Positions 1 to 10,100 of a DNA stretch of 64,000 nucleotides are shown one piece after another. The notes below the pieces were generated by a model. That model was given only the letters and a program-made list of their open reading frames with translations. It made no database searches and had not been told where the DNA came from. This DNA is from Dendrolimus kikuchii (taxonomy: Eukaryota > Arthropoda > Insecta > Lepidoptera > Lasiocampidae): NCBI GenBank assembly GCA_019925095.2, contig CM034412.1, forward strand, positions 3,472,001 to 3,536,000. The letters are read 5' to 3'. The position numbers and the translations under genes were made by a program. Within the stretch, counting starts at the first letter, position 1. Each line of letters begins with the position of its first letter.

Positions 1-22
1 TCAGTTCCCGCCATAAACTCCA
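1..22 (-). repeat. End of a dispersed SINE-like retroposon
   Basis: The first 22 bases (tcagttcccgccataaactc and two more) match the 5' end, in reverse, of the short retroposon at 25965-26209 and of the inserts in the tandem array at 18984-20048. Confidence 0.6.
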
Positions 23-177
23 CACTCGTTGATAAACATAATGATTGTCACACTTAGAGTCGGTCCTTTATCTATCTCGTAATTACTTGACCTCACTGAC
101 TGACATGTCTACGCACAGGCCGAACTATTGGGGCTAAGGTTGTGAAAATTTGCATGCGGGGTCTTTCTATAGTATAG

Positions 178-302
178 TATCGAGGAAGGCAGGCTATATA
201 TCATCACGCTAAGATCAATAGTAGCGAAGCACCAATGAAGGATGTTTCAAAATCGGGTTTTTTTTAACTATTCCACGCGGACGAAGTCGCGGGCAGAAGT
301 TA
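178..302 (+). mobile_element. Helitron-like 3' fragment
   Basis: It shares the 3' half of the element at 305-534 (gaggaaggca, caccaatgaag, gtcgcgggca) and ends in ttag, a changed CTAG. It lies directly before the fuller copy. Confidence 0.6.
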
Positions 303-304
303 GT

Positions 305-534
305 ACTAATATATAAAGCTGAAGAGTTTGTTTGTTTGATTGAACGCGCTAATCTCGGGAACTACTGGTCTGATTTGAAAAATTCTTTCAGTGTTAGATA
401 GCCTATTTATCAAGGAAGGCTATAGGCTATATATTATCACGCTAAGACCAATAGGAGCGGAGCACCAATGAAGAATGTTTCAAAATCGGGAGGTTTCGAA
501 AACAAATTCCACGCGACGTCGCCGGCACAGCTAG
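305..534 (+). mobile_element. Helitron-like element, CTAG-ended
   Basis: The copy runs from atataaagctgaagag to a GC-rich end, acgcgacgtcgccggcacag, followed by CTAG. The short hairpin about ten bases before CTAG and the lack of target duplication fit Helitrons; the family match to 6488-6723 supports it. Confidence 0.7.
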
Positions 535-1425
535 ATATTAGTATAAAATAAGATGTCATATGCAAATAATTTTTATTTCATTTCAAAGCGTAAAAGCGAA
601 GTTAATTCGCCATGTCTTATCAAAACAAACACCACGTGGTGCGTATTACGTTATACGCGAACGCAACACAATTTCTAACAAAGTTGGCCGGCTATTAATA
701 ACAGCTACAAATAAACAACATTAGCACATCGTCCGTCCCTTTCTCGCGCAAGCTGTCGTTATATATTGCGCTCGCTCTTGGCGTTTTATGTCGTTTAAAT
801 ATCGATGTCAGCGGTACCTTGCCCTTGACAGTGATGTAACCGGGTTACGAAAATTATCGAGATATTATAGTATGTATGTATGTATATAGGGCGATCGCAA
901 CGCTAATGGTTTTTTAAGTAGATATCGATACTAAGTTCGCTCGTGTGAACTTGTAATCGATATCTCGTGGAAACTGTCTCATTTTTTTGATTAACGGCAT
1001 ACTAAACAAGGTAAAGCCTTGTTGGAATCAGTGTTTTGATTATGGTACTTATGGCCGACTCGGTGAGTTTGATACCACGCTCGCACAGAGTATCGGCGTG
1101 ATACGGTTAACCTTGTCTCGTATGATGAGTGAGAGTTCCGATGTCCCGCTTGCCTCCTATTCCAATACCATATTCCATCTCTTCTATCCCATTCTTCCTG
1201 TATTATCTCCATTAGTCCAGAGTAGAAATCAGGAGCTTGTCAAAGTTAAGTACATATTTTATTAGCCAATTATCATATTTTTTCCCTCAAACCATGGTGT
1301 TAAAGCAGGGGCGTAGACACCACGGTATCAGCCGTATCAATGTTACGGAGCCCCCGGGCCATATGGGCCTCGAAAATTTGTAAGCAAAAATTCTTAAAAT
1401 GGTATCCACAATCTTTTATATAATA

Positions 1426-1634
1426 CTAGCTGTCCCGGCAGACGTTGTTCTGCCCTGAAGAAATAAAATTTAGAACCCGATTCCAGCGCCACTTACTGAG
1501 TCCAAATGTAAGCTATCCTATCTTTTAAGTCGGATCAAACTGCACACGGTGTGCAAATTTGATTAAAATCGGTCAAGTACTTTAGGAATTTATCGCGGAC
1601 AAACAACGTGACACGTAATTTATATATATTAAGA
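1426..1634 (-). mobile_element. Helitron-like element
   Basis: Read on the minus strand it ends ggcagaacaacgtctgccgg then gacagCTAG. The GGCAGA/TCTGCC arms form a hairpin ten bases before CTAG, as in Helitrons. The same family is at 8758-8966 and 29518-29712. Confidence 0.7.
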
Positions 1635-1892
1635 TAACCAATTTTACCAATTTACCAACCAACCAGAACGACTGCTCGGCCAACAGGAATGGCTATCAGG
1701 CTTCTCATTATTGTCAATAGAGGCAGAAAATCTGAAATCGTCTTCAGCTATGGATGATTAGATAAATAAGTTTGATGAAAAAAAAATTACCCTTGCTCTT
1801 GGACCCCTAACATATTTTGATACAGGGAACGTCTAAGGCAAGCTACGCCACTGCGTTAAAAATCAATACTGTATGTTAAGCCGATATTGTCG

Positions 1893-2128
1893 ACTGCCTC
1901 TGTGGTTGGGTGGGCTACGTCTTAGCCGGCCGAATTCGCTGCAACGCAGAGGCTCCGGATTCGATTCCTGGCATGATACATTTCGGAAACAAACGTTCTG
2001 TTAGTTACTATGGTCTGGGTGTCTGGAAACGGCCTCAGTCTGGTCCGTTGTATATTACCCATAACACAAGCGTAACTTGCTTAGCTTGAGGTTATATATA
2101 CAATGTGTGTGTGTTGTCTGTCGATTAA
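1893..2128 (+). mobile_element. tRNA-headed SINE
   Basis: An A-box-like ctctgtggttgggtgggcta and a B-box-like gattcgattcctgg are followed by a tail with atggtctgggtgtctgg and ccgttgtatattacccata. Related copies are at 2598, 21296 (-), 27530, 34198 and 59860. Confidence 0.75.
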
Positions 2129-2597
2129 AAAAAAAACATAAATTGAGTACTAAATGACATTGACGTCGCTTGTCATTAATTCTATAGAAAGTTAACACAC
2201 TTCAAAGACAGTCAAAGTTAGTAATTCTTTAGTTTTGTCCTTTGCTCTTATGGTTTGTTGTAAATATTATGTTTATTGTATTGTATTAGATTGGCAGATT
2301 TTTCTTTTTCTTTTTAATTTACCGGCCAAAATTCCTATTTATATCACCTGGCTTTTCTATACACTCGACATTGGCAAAATCAATGCCTAAATGGCATTGC
2401 AGCCATCACAAAAAAAAAACAGAATTCGAATATAAACATAATTTAATTTATTTCGCTTTCGTGTTCAACCATGTGTAAAGAAAACTTTTTAAACTTTTGT
2501 GTTATTCACAAACTAGTGTATCCTGTTTACTGACAATGACACCATAACGTAGTGAGAATTATAGAAGTAGTACTATACAGAGATGGCATAGATTAAC

Positions 2598-2785
2598 GGC
2601 CTCTGTGGTTGAGCGGGCTAAGCCTTTGACAGCTTTCCTCACTGCAACGCAGAGGCTCCGTGTTCGATTCTTGGCATGGTAAATTTCGGAAACGAGTTTT
2701 CTCCGTTATTTACTATGGTCTGGTTGTCTAGGATCGGCCCCAGAGTAGTCTGTTGTATAATCTGTGTTTGTCTGCCGATTATTAT
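2598..2785 (+). mobile_element. tRNA-headed SINE
   Basis: Same family as 1893-2128: cctctgtggttgagcgggct, then cgattcttgg, then atggtctggttgtctagg. About 470 bp separate the two copies. Confidence 0.75.
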
Positions 2786-3067
2786 TTATTTTTAGAAAAG
2801 ACAAATAGTTTTACTTCACTGAACTTTTTGCCTTGTGATTAGTTTATTTTCATAAGAATCATCTTCCGACTGTCCGCGTTTTGTTTAAAAAGATTCGGTG
2901 CAATTAAAGTACAAGTAATTTTTGTTAAATTTTATTAAATTAAAATACAAACTGAATAATTTAGAGGAAGAAGACTAATGTGATATGGTCGTATAATGGG
3001 AAGCGATGAAAGTCACGTGATAAATAGAGTTTGAAACTTGAATATTGGTGGGTATACATATTTTTTT

Positions 3068-3328
3068 TATTGCAAGAGATCAGCAGACAGGCAGACGGCC
3101 CGCTTGATAGAAAGCGGTTACCATCGCCTATGGACATTTGCAACACCAAAGTTGCTACTAATGCCGGAACACAAGTCAAGGTTGTTATGGCGACGTACTC
3201 TAGACCAGGGGTGGTAGCCATCCAGTCGGGCAAATGCCCTACCACCTGGCTGTGGGTTGTTAAGTCGCCTCTTACGACAGGCCGCCCGGCCGCAGGAAAT
3301 TGTATTCTTTCTCCGTTCCTGCACGGAT
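3068..3328 (-). mobile_element. Family-A SINE-like unit
   Basis: In reverse it reads atccgtgcaggaacggag to ctgcctgtctgctgatctct and then ttgcaataaaaaa. All complete family-A copies start at the same base and end in the same A-rich tail, so this is a discrete ~300 bp retroposon. Open frames across it recur in all copies and are not a host gene. Confidence 0.75.
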
Positions 3329-3624
3329 ATAAAGGTCGACCAAATAGATGCATGTTGTGTGGTGTGACTAAGGGCTTGTGCGAGAATAGAGGAGTATGGA
3401 AGGAAAAGACATTATATCTACCCCAAATTATTGGGAAATGTAACAGAGAGTTCAATCATAATAAATAATATAGTCTGTTACTATAATAATGTTAGTATTA
3501 ATAATAATAAATTTGTGATCTGTGTAATCTCTGTCTTAATTGAGTACTAGCAGTCAGTCTCTCTCGGCAGACGTCGTGACCTGAAAAAATAAAAATCGTA
3601 GAACACAATTTCAGTTCCCAAGTA

Positions 3625-3864
3625 TTGCCAGGTGGTAGGACATTTCCCCGACTGGATGGCTACCACACCTGGTCTAAAGTATGTCGCCATAACAACCTTC
3701 GAGTTGTGTTCCGGCATTAGTGACCAGGTTCCAGTCTCCCTTAAGAAAGCAGCAGCGCGTTTGTAGCACCTTTGGTGTTGCAAATGTCCATAGGCGATGG
3801 TAACCGCTTTCCATCAAGTGGGCCATTTGCCTGTCTGCTGATTTCCAGCAATAAAAAAAAAAAA
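3625..3864 (+). mobile_element. Family-A SINE-like unit, 5' truncated
   Basis: It starts at tattgccaggtggtaggac and runs through the shared body to ccagcaataaaaaa. It is inverted relative to the copy 300 bp upstream. Confidence 0.75.
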
Positions 3865-3924
3865 AATTGTTTAGATTTATGGGTTACATTATTGAAGTTT
3901 TAGTAGGGATCCCTAATTTTTATA

Positions 3925-4399
3925 TCTAATATATAAAATTCTCGTGTCGCGGTGTTAGTTACCAAACTCCTCCGAAACGGCTGAACCGATTTGTATGAAA
4001 TTTTGTGTGCATATCGGGTCGGTCTGAGAATTGACCAACATCTATTTTTCATACCCCTAAATGATAAGGTTGACCCACCCCTAATTTTTTCTTGTCAAAT
4101 TTTTTTTTTTTTTTTTTTAAGATTCGGCATTAAAAAATACATACAACCCTAAATTTTCACCTTTCTACCACTAACCCATATTTTTCAATAGCGATATTAG
4201 TACTTTAATAATTTTCTACTGTCGGCACTCGGTAATTGATCAATTAGCACTCGACCATTTATTCCCGCCAGGCGTCTACCAGTGTCACTTCTCACCCCGT
4301 AAACAGCACGGAGCAGGGATGAGAACGAAACTGATGCTGCAATCGAGTTCTAGATTTTTATTTTTTAAGGGCAGAACAGTGTCTGCCGGGTACAGCAAG
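3925..4399 (+). mobile_element. Helitron-like element, long form
   Basis: It starts tctaatatataaaattctcg and ends ggcagaacagtgtctgccgg then gtacagCAAG, a changed CTAG. Hairpin arms precede the end. About 475 bp. Confidence 0.65.
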
Positions 4400-4523
4400 T
4401 AGACTATATTATTCAGGGATAATGTAGCATTTTAATGATGAAAGCATAATTGAAATCGGTCTAGTGGTTTTTGAATTTATTCGTTACAAACATACGAAAT
4501 GAAATCTTTTCTCTTTATAATCT

Positions 4524-4926
4524 TCTATATATATGAAAATCAATTGCTGTTCGTTAGTCTCACTAAAACTCGAGAACGGCGGGACCGATTTAGCTAATTT
4601 TGGTTTTGAATTATTGGTGGAAGTCCAGGGAAGGTTTAAAAGTGAGTAAATATGAAAAACATGCTTGGAATATAGTATGAACAACAATTTTGCATTCCCT
4701 TAGAAACTATGCCTACCTGTCAAACATTTGATGTTCGTCCCGTCGTTTACAAATCAATTAAATTTAAAAGTCGTTCAGAAATCAAATTAAATTTAAAAGT
4801 GAAGATTTTTTTTTCATTTCTTTGGTTTTAAATGTCAAACGTTTGATGTTCGTCCCGTGTCGTTCAGAAATTAATGTTTTTTATTTATTGATTCTGAGGC
4901 GATACGAAGTTTGCCGGATCAGCTAG
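4524..4926 (+). mobile_element. Helitron-like element
   Basis: It starts TCTATATATATGAAAATC and ends gtttgccggatcagCTAG followed by T. A reverse copy of the same family lies at 26469-26865. Confidence 0.7.
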
Positions 4927-4932
4927 TATTAC

Positions 4933-5232
4933 ATACATACATACATAACTTCACGCCAGTTCCCTTGCGGGGTAGGCCCGAACAACAGAGCGCCATTCAG
5001 GCTTATTCATACACACCTCACTTGCTTCTTTGACATTTGTAACTCTTGTCATGCACGCTCGTCTGTTCTTAAGGCTCCTGACATCACCCTCCGCTAGTAC
5101 ACGATCAATTTGATCATGGAAGGTGTGTCGACTTCCACGACTTCTGCATCCATCCACTTTTGCATTGTATATCTGTTTAGTCATTCTTTCATCATGGATT
5201 CTTTCTACATACCCGAACCACCGGAGCATAGA
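4933..5232 (-). mobile_element. RTE-like LINE 3' end, 5' truncated
   Basis: In reverse it encodes WFGYVERIHDERMTKQIYN and SLKNRRACMTRVTNVKEASE, the C-terminus of an RTE-like reverse transcriptase, then a (TGTA)n tail. TAGTATTA at 4925-4932 and 5233-5240 flanks it as a target duplication. Confidence 0.8.
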
Positions 5233-5492
5233 TAGTATTAGTATAGATATGCATATTGCTTCTCTATTTGGTTCTACCTCTACGATAAACATAGTCGTCT
5301 TCAAATTAGCATTACATGTCCAAACAAGGTCAATTTGTATTGTCAATTTTTTTAAAGCCTACATAATATTGTTTCCTTATTTTATGTAAGTTCAAAGCAA
5401 GACTATTATATATAATTGTGTTCTTACATCCTTTTGCGTTTGAGTCTATGTTAGGTTTGTTTATATTTGTTTAGGGTTCTTTTGCCATATTG

Positions 5493-5625
5493 CTGGAGTA
5501 CAGCAGACAGGTTGTAAGCCCACCTGATAGAAAGTGGTTACTGACGCCTATGTACATTTGCAACGTGAGAGTCGCCTGCTGCCAATGGGCCACTGATGCC
5601 GGAACACTACTCAGGGTTTATAACA
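5493..5625 (-). mobile_element. Family-A fragment
   Basis: Diverged copy: cagcagacaggttgtaagcc, ttgcaacgtgag, actgatgccggaacac. It abuts the LINE scrap that follows. Confidence 0.65.
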
Positions 5626-5806
5626 CCATGATCTACCGGGTGGAAATACCAACGAAGTGGATGAAACTCCATGCTTTCACTTTTATCATACGTAACGCCG
5701 AAGAGTGGAACTCTTTACCGTCGTCTGTTTTTCCTGAAAAATACAATCTAGGTGTGTTTAAATCTCGCGTAAACAGGTATCTTCTAGATAAGCGTGTTCC
5801 ACCTTA
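5626..5806 (+). mobile_element. Non-LTR reverse transcriptase C-terminal scrap (Jockey/CR1 type)
   Basis: The frame reads NAEEWNSLPSSVFPEKYNLG and VFKSRVNRYLL before a stop. This W-N-x-L-P...F-K-x-R-V-x-R-x-L ending is typical of Jockey/CR1 LINE polyproteins. Only the last ~60 residues remain. Confidence 0.7.
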
Positions 5807-5972
5807 GACTGTATTACCACCTGACATCGCAATGTCAGTCAAACGCGAACCTATTCAATATTTAAAAAAAATCTATAAAGGGCCATCCATAAATTCCGTC
5901 ACATGTGGTGGGGGGGAGATGGGGCGTGTATATATCCTTATAAACTTTATAATGTACTGTAAGTATATTATA

Positions 5973-6211
5973 CATACATACATAACTTTATGCCAGTTCC
6001 CTTGCGGGGTAGGCACGAGCAACAGAGCGCCATTCAGGCTTATTCTTATACACCTCACTTGCTTCTTTGACATTCATAGCTCTCGTCATGCACGCTCGTC
6101 TGTTCTTAAGGCTCTTGACATCACCTTCTGCTAGTACACGATCAATTTGATCATGGAAGGGTGTTGTGTGGCCTTCCACGACTTCTGCATCCATCCACTT
6201 TTGCATTGTAT
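5973..6211 (-). mobile_element. RTE-like LINE 3' end
   Basis: Same family as 4933-5232. The 11 bp AGTATATTATA at 5962-5972 and 6212-6222 is its target duplication. Confidence 0.8.
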
Positions 6212-6348
6212 AGTATATTATAAAGTATATTAATACATATATAAATACAGACAGACGAACAGATTGACGAGTATAACAAAAACGTTCAGTCAGCCACGCC
6301 AGATTACACAGGGATTTATCAACGAGTATCTTCTGTATGGCCTGTTAG

Positions 6349-6480
6349 GGGCCATCCACAGATTACGTCACACGAATTTCATGACTGACCGCTCTCCCGT
6401 CTTTGTCATGGTCGCATTCGTCAGACTCCTCCCTCCCTTCTGTGTGCGCGTGTGCGTGCGTGCGCGTGTGTGTGATATCT
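6349..6480 (+). repeat. Dispersed repeat fragment with GT/GC microsatellite
   Basis: ggggccatccacagattacg recurs at 5878 and, reversed, near 32640. It runs into an alternating gtgtgcgcgtgtgcgtgcgt microsatellite. Confidence 0.6.
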
Positions 6481-6487
6481 TATACTA

Positions 6488-6723
6488 TCGTATACTAATA
6501 TATAAAGCTGAAGAGCTTGTTTGTTTGAACGCGCTAATCTCAGGAAGTACTGGTCTGATTTGAAAAATTATTTTAGTGTTAGATAGCCCATTTATTGAGG
6601 AAGGCTATAGGCTATATGGCATCACGCTAAGACAAATAGAATCGGAACACCAATGAAGACTGTTTCAAATTCGGGGGATTTTGAAAACAAATTCCACGCG
6701 GACGACGTCGCGGGCACAGCTAG
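6488..6723 (+). mobile_element. Helitron-like element, complete ends
   Basis: It starts TCGTATACTAATATATAAAG after an A and ends cgcggacgacgtcgcggg then cacagCTAG before a T. The palindromic GC hairpin 11 bases before CTAG and the A/T target are the Helitron signature. Confidence 0.8.
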
Positions 6724-6942
6724 TATCACATATTTTTGCAATTTTACATCAAGAAATTATACAATTAAAACAATACGTGATACGTGACATCACTGAATTT
6801 AGGACCTCCTTAACACGTGATGTAATTTATGAATGGCCACTTGCCAGCTTCGCAGAGGAAAAAACGTATCAAACATTGCAAGTTACATAAAAACTGGTTT
6901 GAATCAATAACTGGCGCTTGATATGCTTCCTTTGATCTCCAG

Positions 6943-7107
6943 GACTCGTGGCAAGACCCGTCAGTGAAGGACACCGGATCGGTGATCAATATCCTAGACA
7001 TAGGCAGACAGAGGTATGCGAATGGTGGAGTTGTGTCGAGATACCTATGCGACGTGGCGCAATGTTGCAATCTGTACAACTACGACTACAAGGATGTTGT
7101 TCCAATT
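6943..7107 (+). CDS. GPAM: GPAM exon (first in window)
   Basis: The exon has 55 codons, starts after ctccag and ends at GTGAGT, phase 0 on both sides. The peptide starts DSWQDPSVKDTGSVINIL and aligns with the region of animal GPAM before the catalytic domain. Its phase-0 start with no methionine shows that coding exons lie upstream. Confidence 0.85.
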
Positions 7108-10100
7108 GTGAGTATTGCTTGAATGTTATAATTTTATAAATTGTTGGAGTAGAATAGATAAACACTTTATTGCTCACCAAAAATGTACGATTACAACCTT
7201 GTCATGGTAGAAACAATAGGCGGCCTTATCGCTTATAGCAGTCTCTCCCTGACAATTTAACTTAAGCAATACATACATACATACATAACTTCACGCCAGT
7301 TCCCTTGCGGGGAGGCATGAACAACAGAGCGCCATTCAGGCTTATTCTTACACACCTTACTTGCTTCTTTGACATTCATAACTCTTGTCATGCACGGAAT
7401 AATTTAACCTAATGTGACGATGTAGGCGGTGCTGCAGTTTATTAGGTTTATTTATTTTTATTGCAGGAGTTCAGCAGACAGGCAGACGGCCCACTTGATG
7501 GAAAACGGTTACCATCGCCTATGGACATTTGCAACACCAAAGGTGCTACAAATGCGCTGCTGCTGTCTTAAGGGAGACTGGAACCTGGTCCCTAATGCGG
7601 GCACACAACTCAAGGTTGTTATGGCGACATACTTTAGACCAGGGGTGGTAGCCATCCAGTCGGGCAAACTTGAACATACATACTTAAACTACATTTGCTA
7701 ACTATATTTACAAGCTCTGGTGCTCCTAGGTTTGACTAGTCAAACCTCAGGTCAGACATAAAATCCTAGTCAAAGTCCAAATAAATGACGTTTTTCTACC
7801 TTTGACTAACGAACTTTTGTCTAACCTAGGAGAGACTAGTTTATACAGTCATTAAATATATAACAAGTTTTATCCGTGCAGGAAAGGGGAAAGAATACAA
7901 TTTCCTGCGGCCGGGCGGCCTGTCATAAGAGGTGACTAAACAACCCACAGCCAGGTGGTAGGGCATTTGCCCGACTGGATGGCTACCACCCCTGATCTAG
8001 AGCATGCCGCCATAACAACTTTGAGTTGTGTTCCGGCATTAGTGACCAGGTTCCAGACTCACTTAAGAGAGCAGCAGCGCATTTGTAGCACCTTTGGTGT
8101 TGCAAATGTCCATAGGCGATGGTAACCGCTTTCCATCCAGTGGGCCGTCTGCCTGTCTGCTGAACTCCTGCAATAAAAAGAAATAAAAAAAGTGCTGTAC
8201 GAATCGACGTTTGACCGAGTATGCCTTAGTCGCTTCTTGGATCGACTAGGCAAAGCCCGAAACACATTATTTTACGTTCGACGTTTGACTAAAAAGTACG
8301 TACTTCTAGGTTTGACTAAAAATATTTTAGTCAAAGGCCGAAATTGGAATTTATTTCGGGTTTTGTCGAAAGGCCCTGCGCAGACCTAGGATAAACCAGT
8401 CATTCCGGGAATAGACTGCGTATCGACCTTTTGACTATAATATATAACGACAGCCCATAAGTGTCCCACTGCTGGGCTCGGGCCTCCCACTATAGTGTGA
8501 ACGGACAGTATACCCGCCTTGTCCAAGGCGGCTTGGGAGGTTTGACACATCGGTTATCTCGATGTGCAGGTTGCATCACGATGTTTTCCTTCCCCTTCTT
8601 AGCACGTTGTAATTGTAACAATATGCACATTAGGTCCGAAAACTGCCTAAGTGGTGCATGCCTGCCGATCAGGATCGAACCCGCGCCCTTTGAGCCTGGG
8701 ACGCGTGCGCTAGCCATTGCGCTACCACGACTTTGACTTGACTATAATATATATATTAACTAACTTTCCCGGTAGACGTTGTTCTGCCCTGAAGGAATAA
8801 AATGTAGAACCCGATTGTAGCGCCACCTACCGGGTCCAAATGTAAGCTATCCTATCTTTCAAGTCTAATCAAACTGCACACGGTGTGCAAAGTTGATTGA
8901 AATCGGTCAAATAGTTTAGGAGTCCATCGCAGGCAAACAACGTGACACGTCATTTATATATATTAAAATTAGTCTATACTATGAGAATTAGGCATAATTA
9001 TTTAAGAAAAAGTAGTTAATCGTATTTCCTTTTATAAGAACGAAGAAGACGGACATTCGATTTTAATCAAGAAAAATCAACAGCCAATAAGTACCGGTTT
9101 GATTCTTTAATAAAAATAATATTATGTTGAAATAATATTAAAAAAAACTAATAATTCACAATGTCCTCTAGTCATTTGTATGCATAGATTGTTCGTACGG
9201 AAGTATCTCCGAAACGAGAACATGCATTTCAAGTTTGCGTGAACTTTGTCATTAACAACATTGAAGGATGATTTTGTATTGAAATATATGTACTCAGTCT
9301 CATACATACATACATAACTTCACGCCAGTTCCCTTGCGGGGTAGGCACGAAGCAAGTGAGGTGTCTAAGAATAAGCCTAAATGGCGCTCTGTTGTTCGTG
9401 CCTACCCCGCAAGGGAACTGGCGTGAAGTTATGTATGTATGTATGTAAGTTAATATGTGTTGATTAAGAGGCGGGCTCTGAAAATCAGTGCTGTGGCGGC
9501 GTATCTTCCGACACAGCAATAGACTGAGTGCCAACCTCGTTTGTTGAATAGCGGCATATAATAACTGCAAACATTTATTTATTTATTTAATTTGTTTGGG
9601 AAACATACAATAATTAATATTCTTAAATATAAAACACAAAATTAATACATATATATATCAATCAAGTTTCCACTAAAAAATAATTTATATAATAAAAATA
9701 AAAATTGGTTCAAATAGTTAATTTAAAAAAAAAATATAAAAAATAAATATACAATTATACGAAAAACATGTTTTGTCAAACCAAAAAACATATACCGTAG
9801 ACATAAGCCACACTAAACACACACTACCACAAGTCATGTAACTGATATACTCCACACTAGCATAAGTATTCAGTATAAAATTAGAAATAATAATATGATA
9901 ATTAATTTTAAGGTACACCTCAACACAAATATAACACCCAACAAATGTCACACACACCAACAAATAGATATAAGAAGCGTGTAAATGTTCAAATACTTTT
10001 TCAAATTAAATTTCTAAAAAAAGGTACGGAACTTAGAGGTTGTATATGTAAACCAAGTTTAAAAAATAAACATGTTTTGTCTCGTCTATTTTATAATCGG

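Larger units (their letters stand above)
1..6942. other. Repeat-rich region before the first visible GPAM exon
   Basis: No exon fits the missing GPAM N-terminus. The space is filled by Helitron-like elements, tRNA-headed SINEs, family-A units, RTE tails and a LINE scrap, listed separately. Stretches 535-1425 and 2786-3060 show nothing I can name; an open frame at 987-1265 has no recognisable domain. Confidence 0.7.

Noticed and set aside
987..1265. 92-residue frame upstream of GPAM
   Set aside because: It does not match the N-terminus of GPAM, lacks splice support, and an opposite frame is equally open.
2961..3468. Long open frames on both strands (145 and 164 residues)
   Set aside because: They run across a family-A SINE-like unit; the same peptides recur at 15420, 36124, 53132 and elsewhere, so they are repeat-borne frames and not genes.
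5388..6942. A missing N-terminal GPAM exon
   Set aside because: I looked for a short Cys-rich or mitochondrial-type exon in phase 0 just upstream of 6943; only repeat sequence was found.
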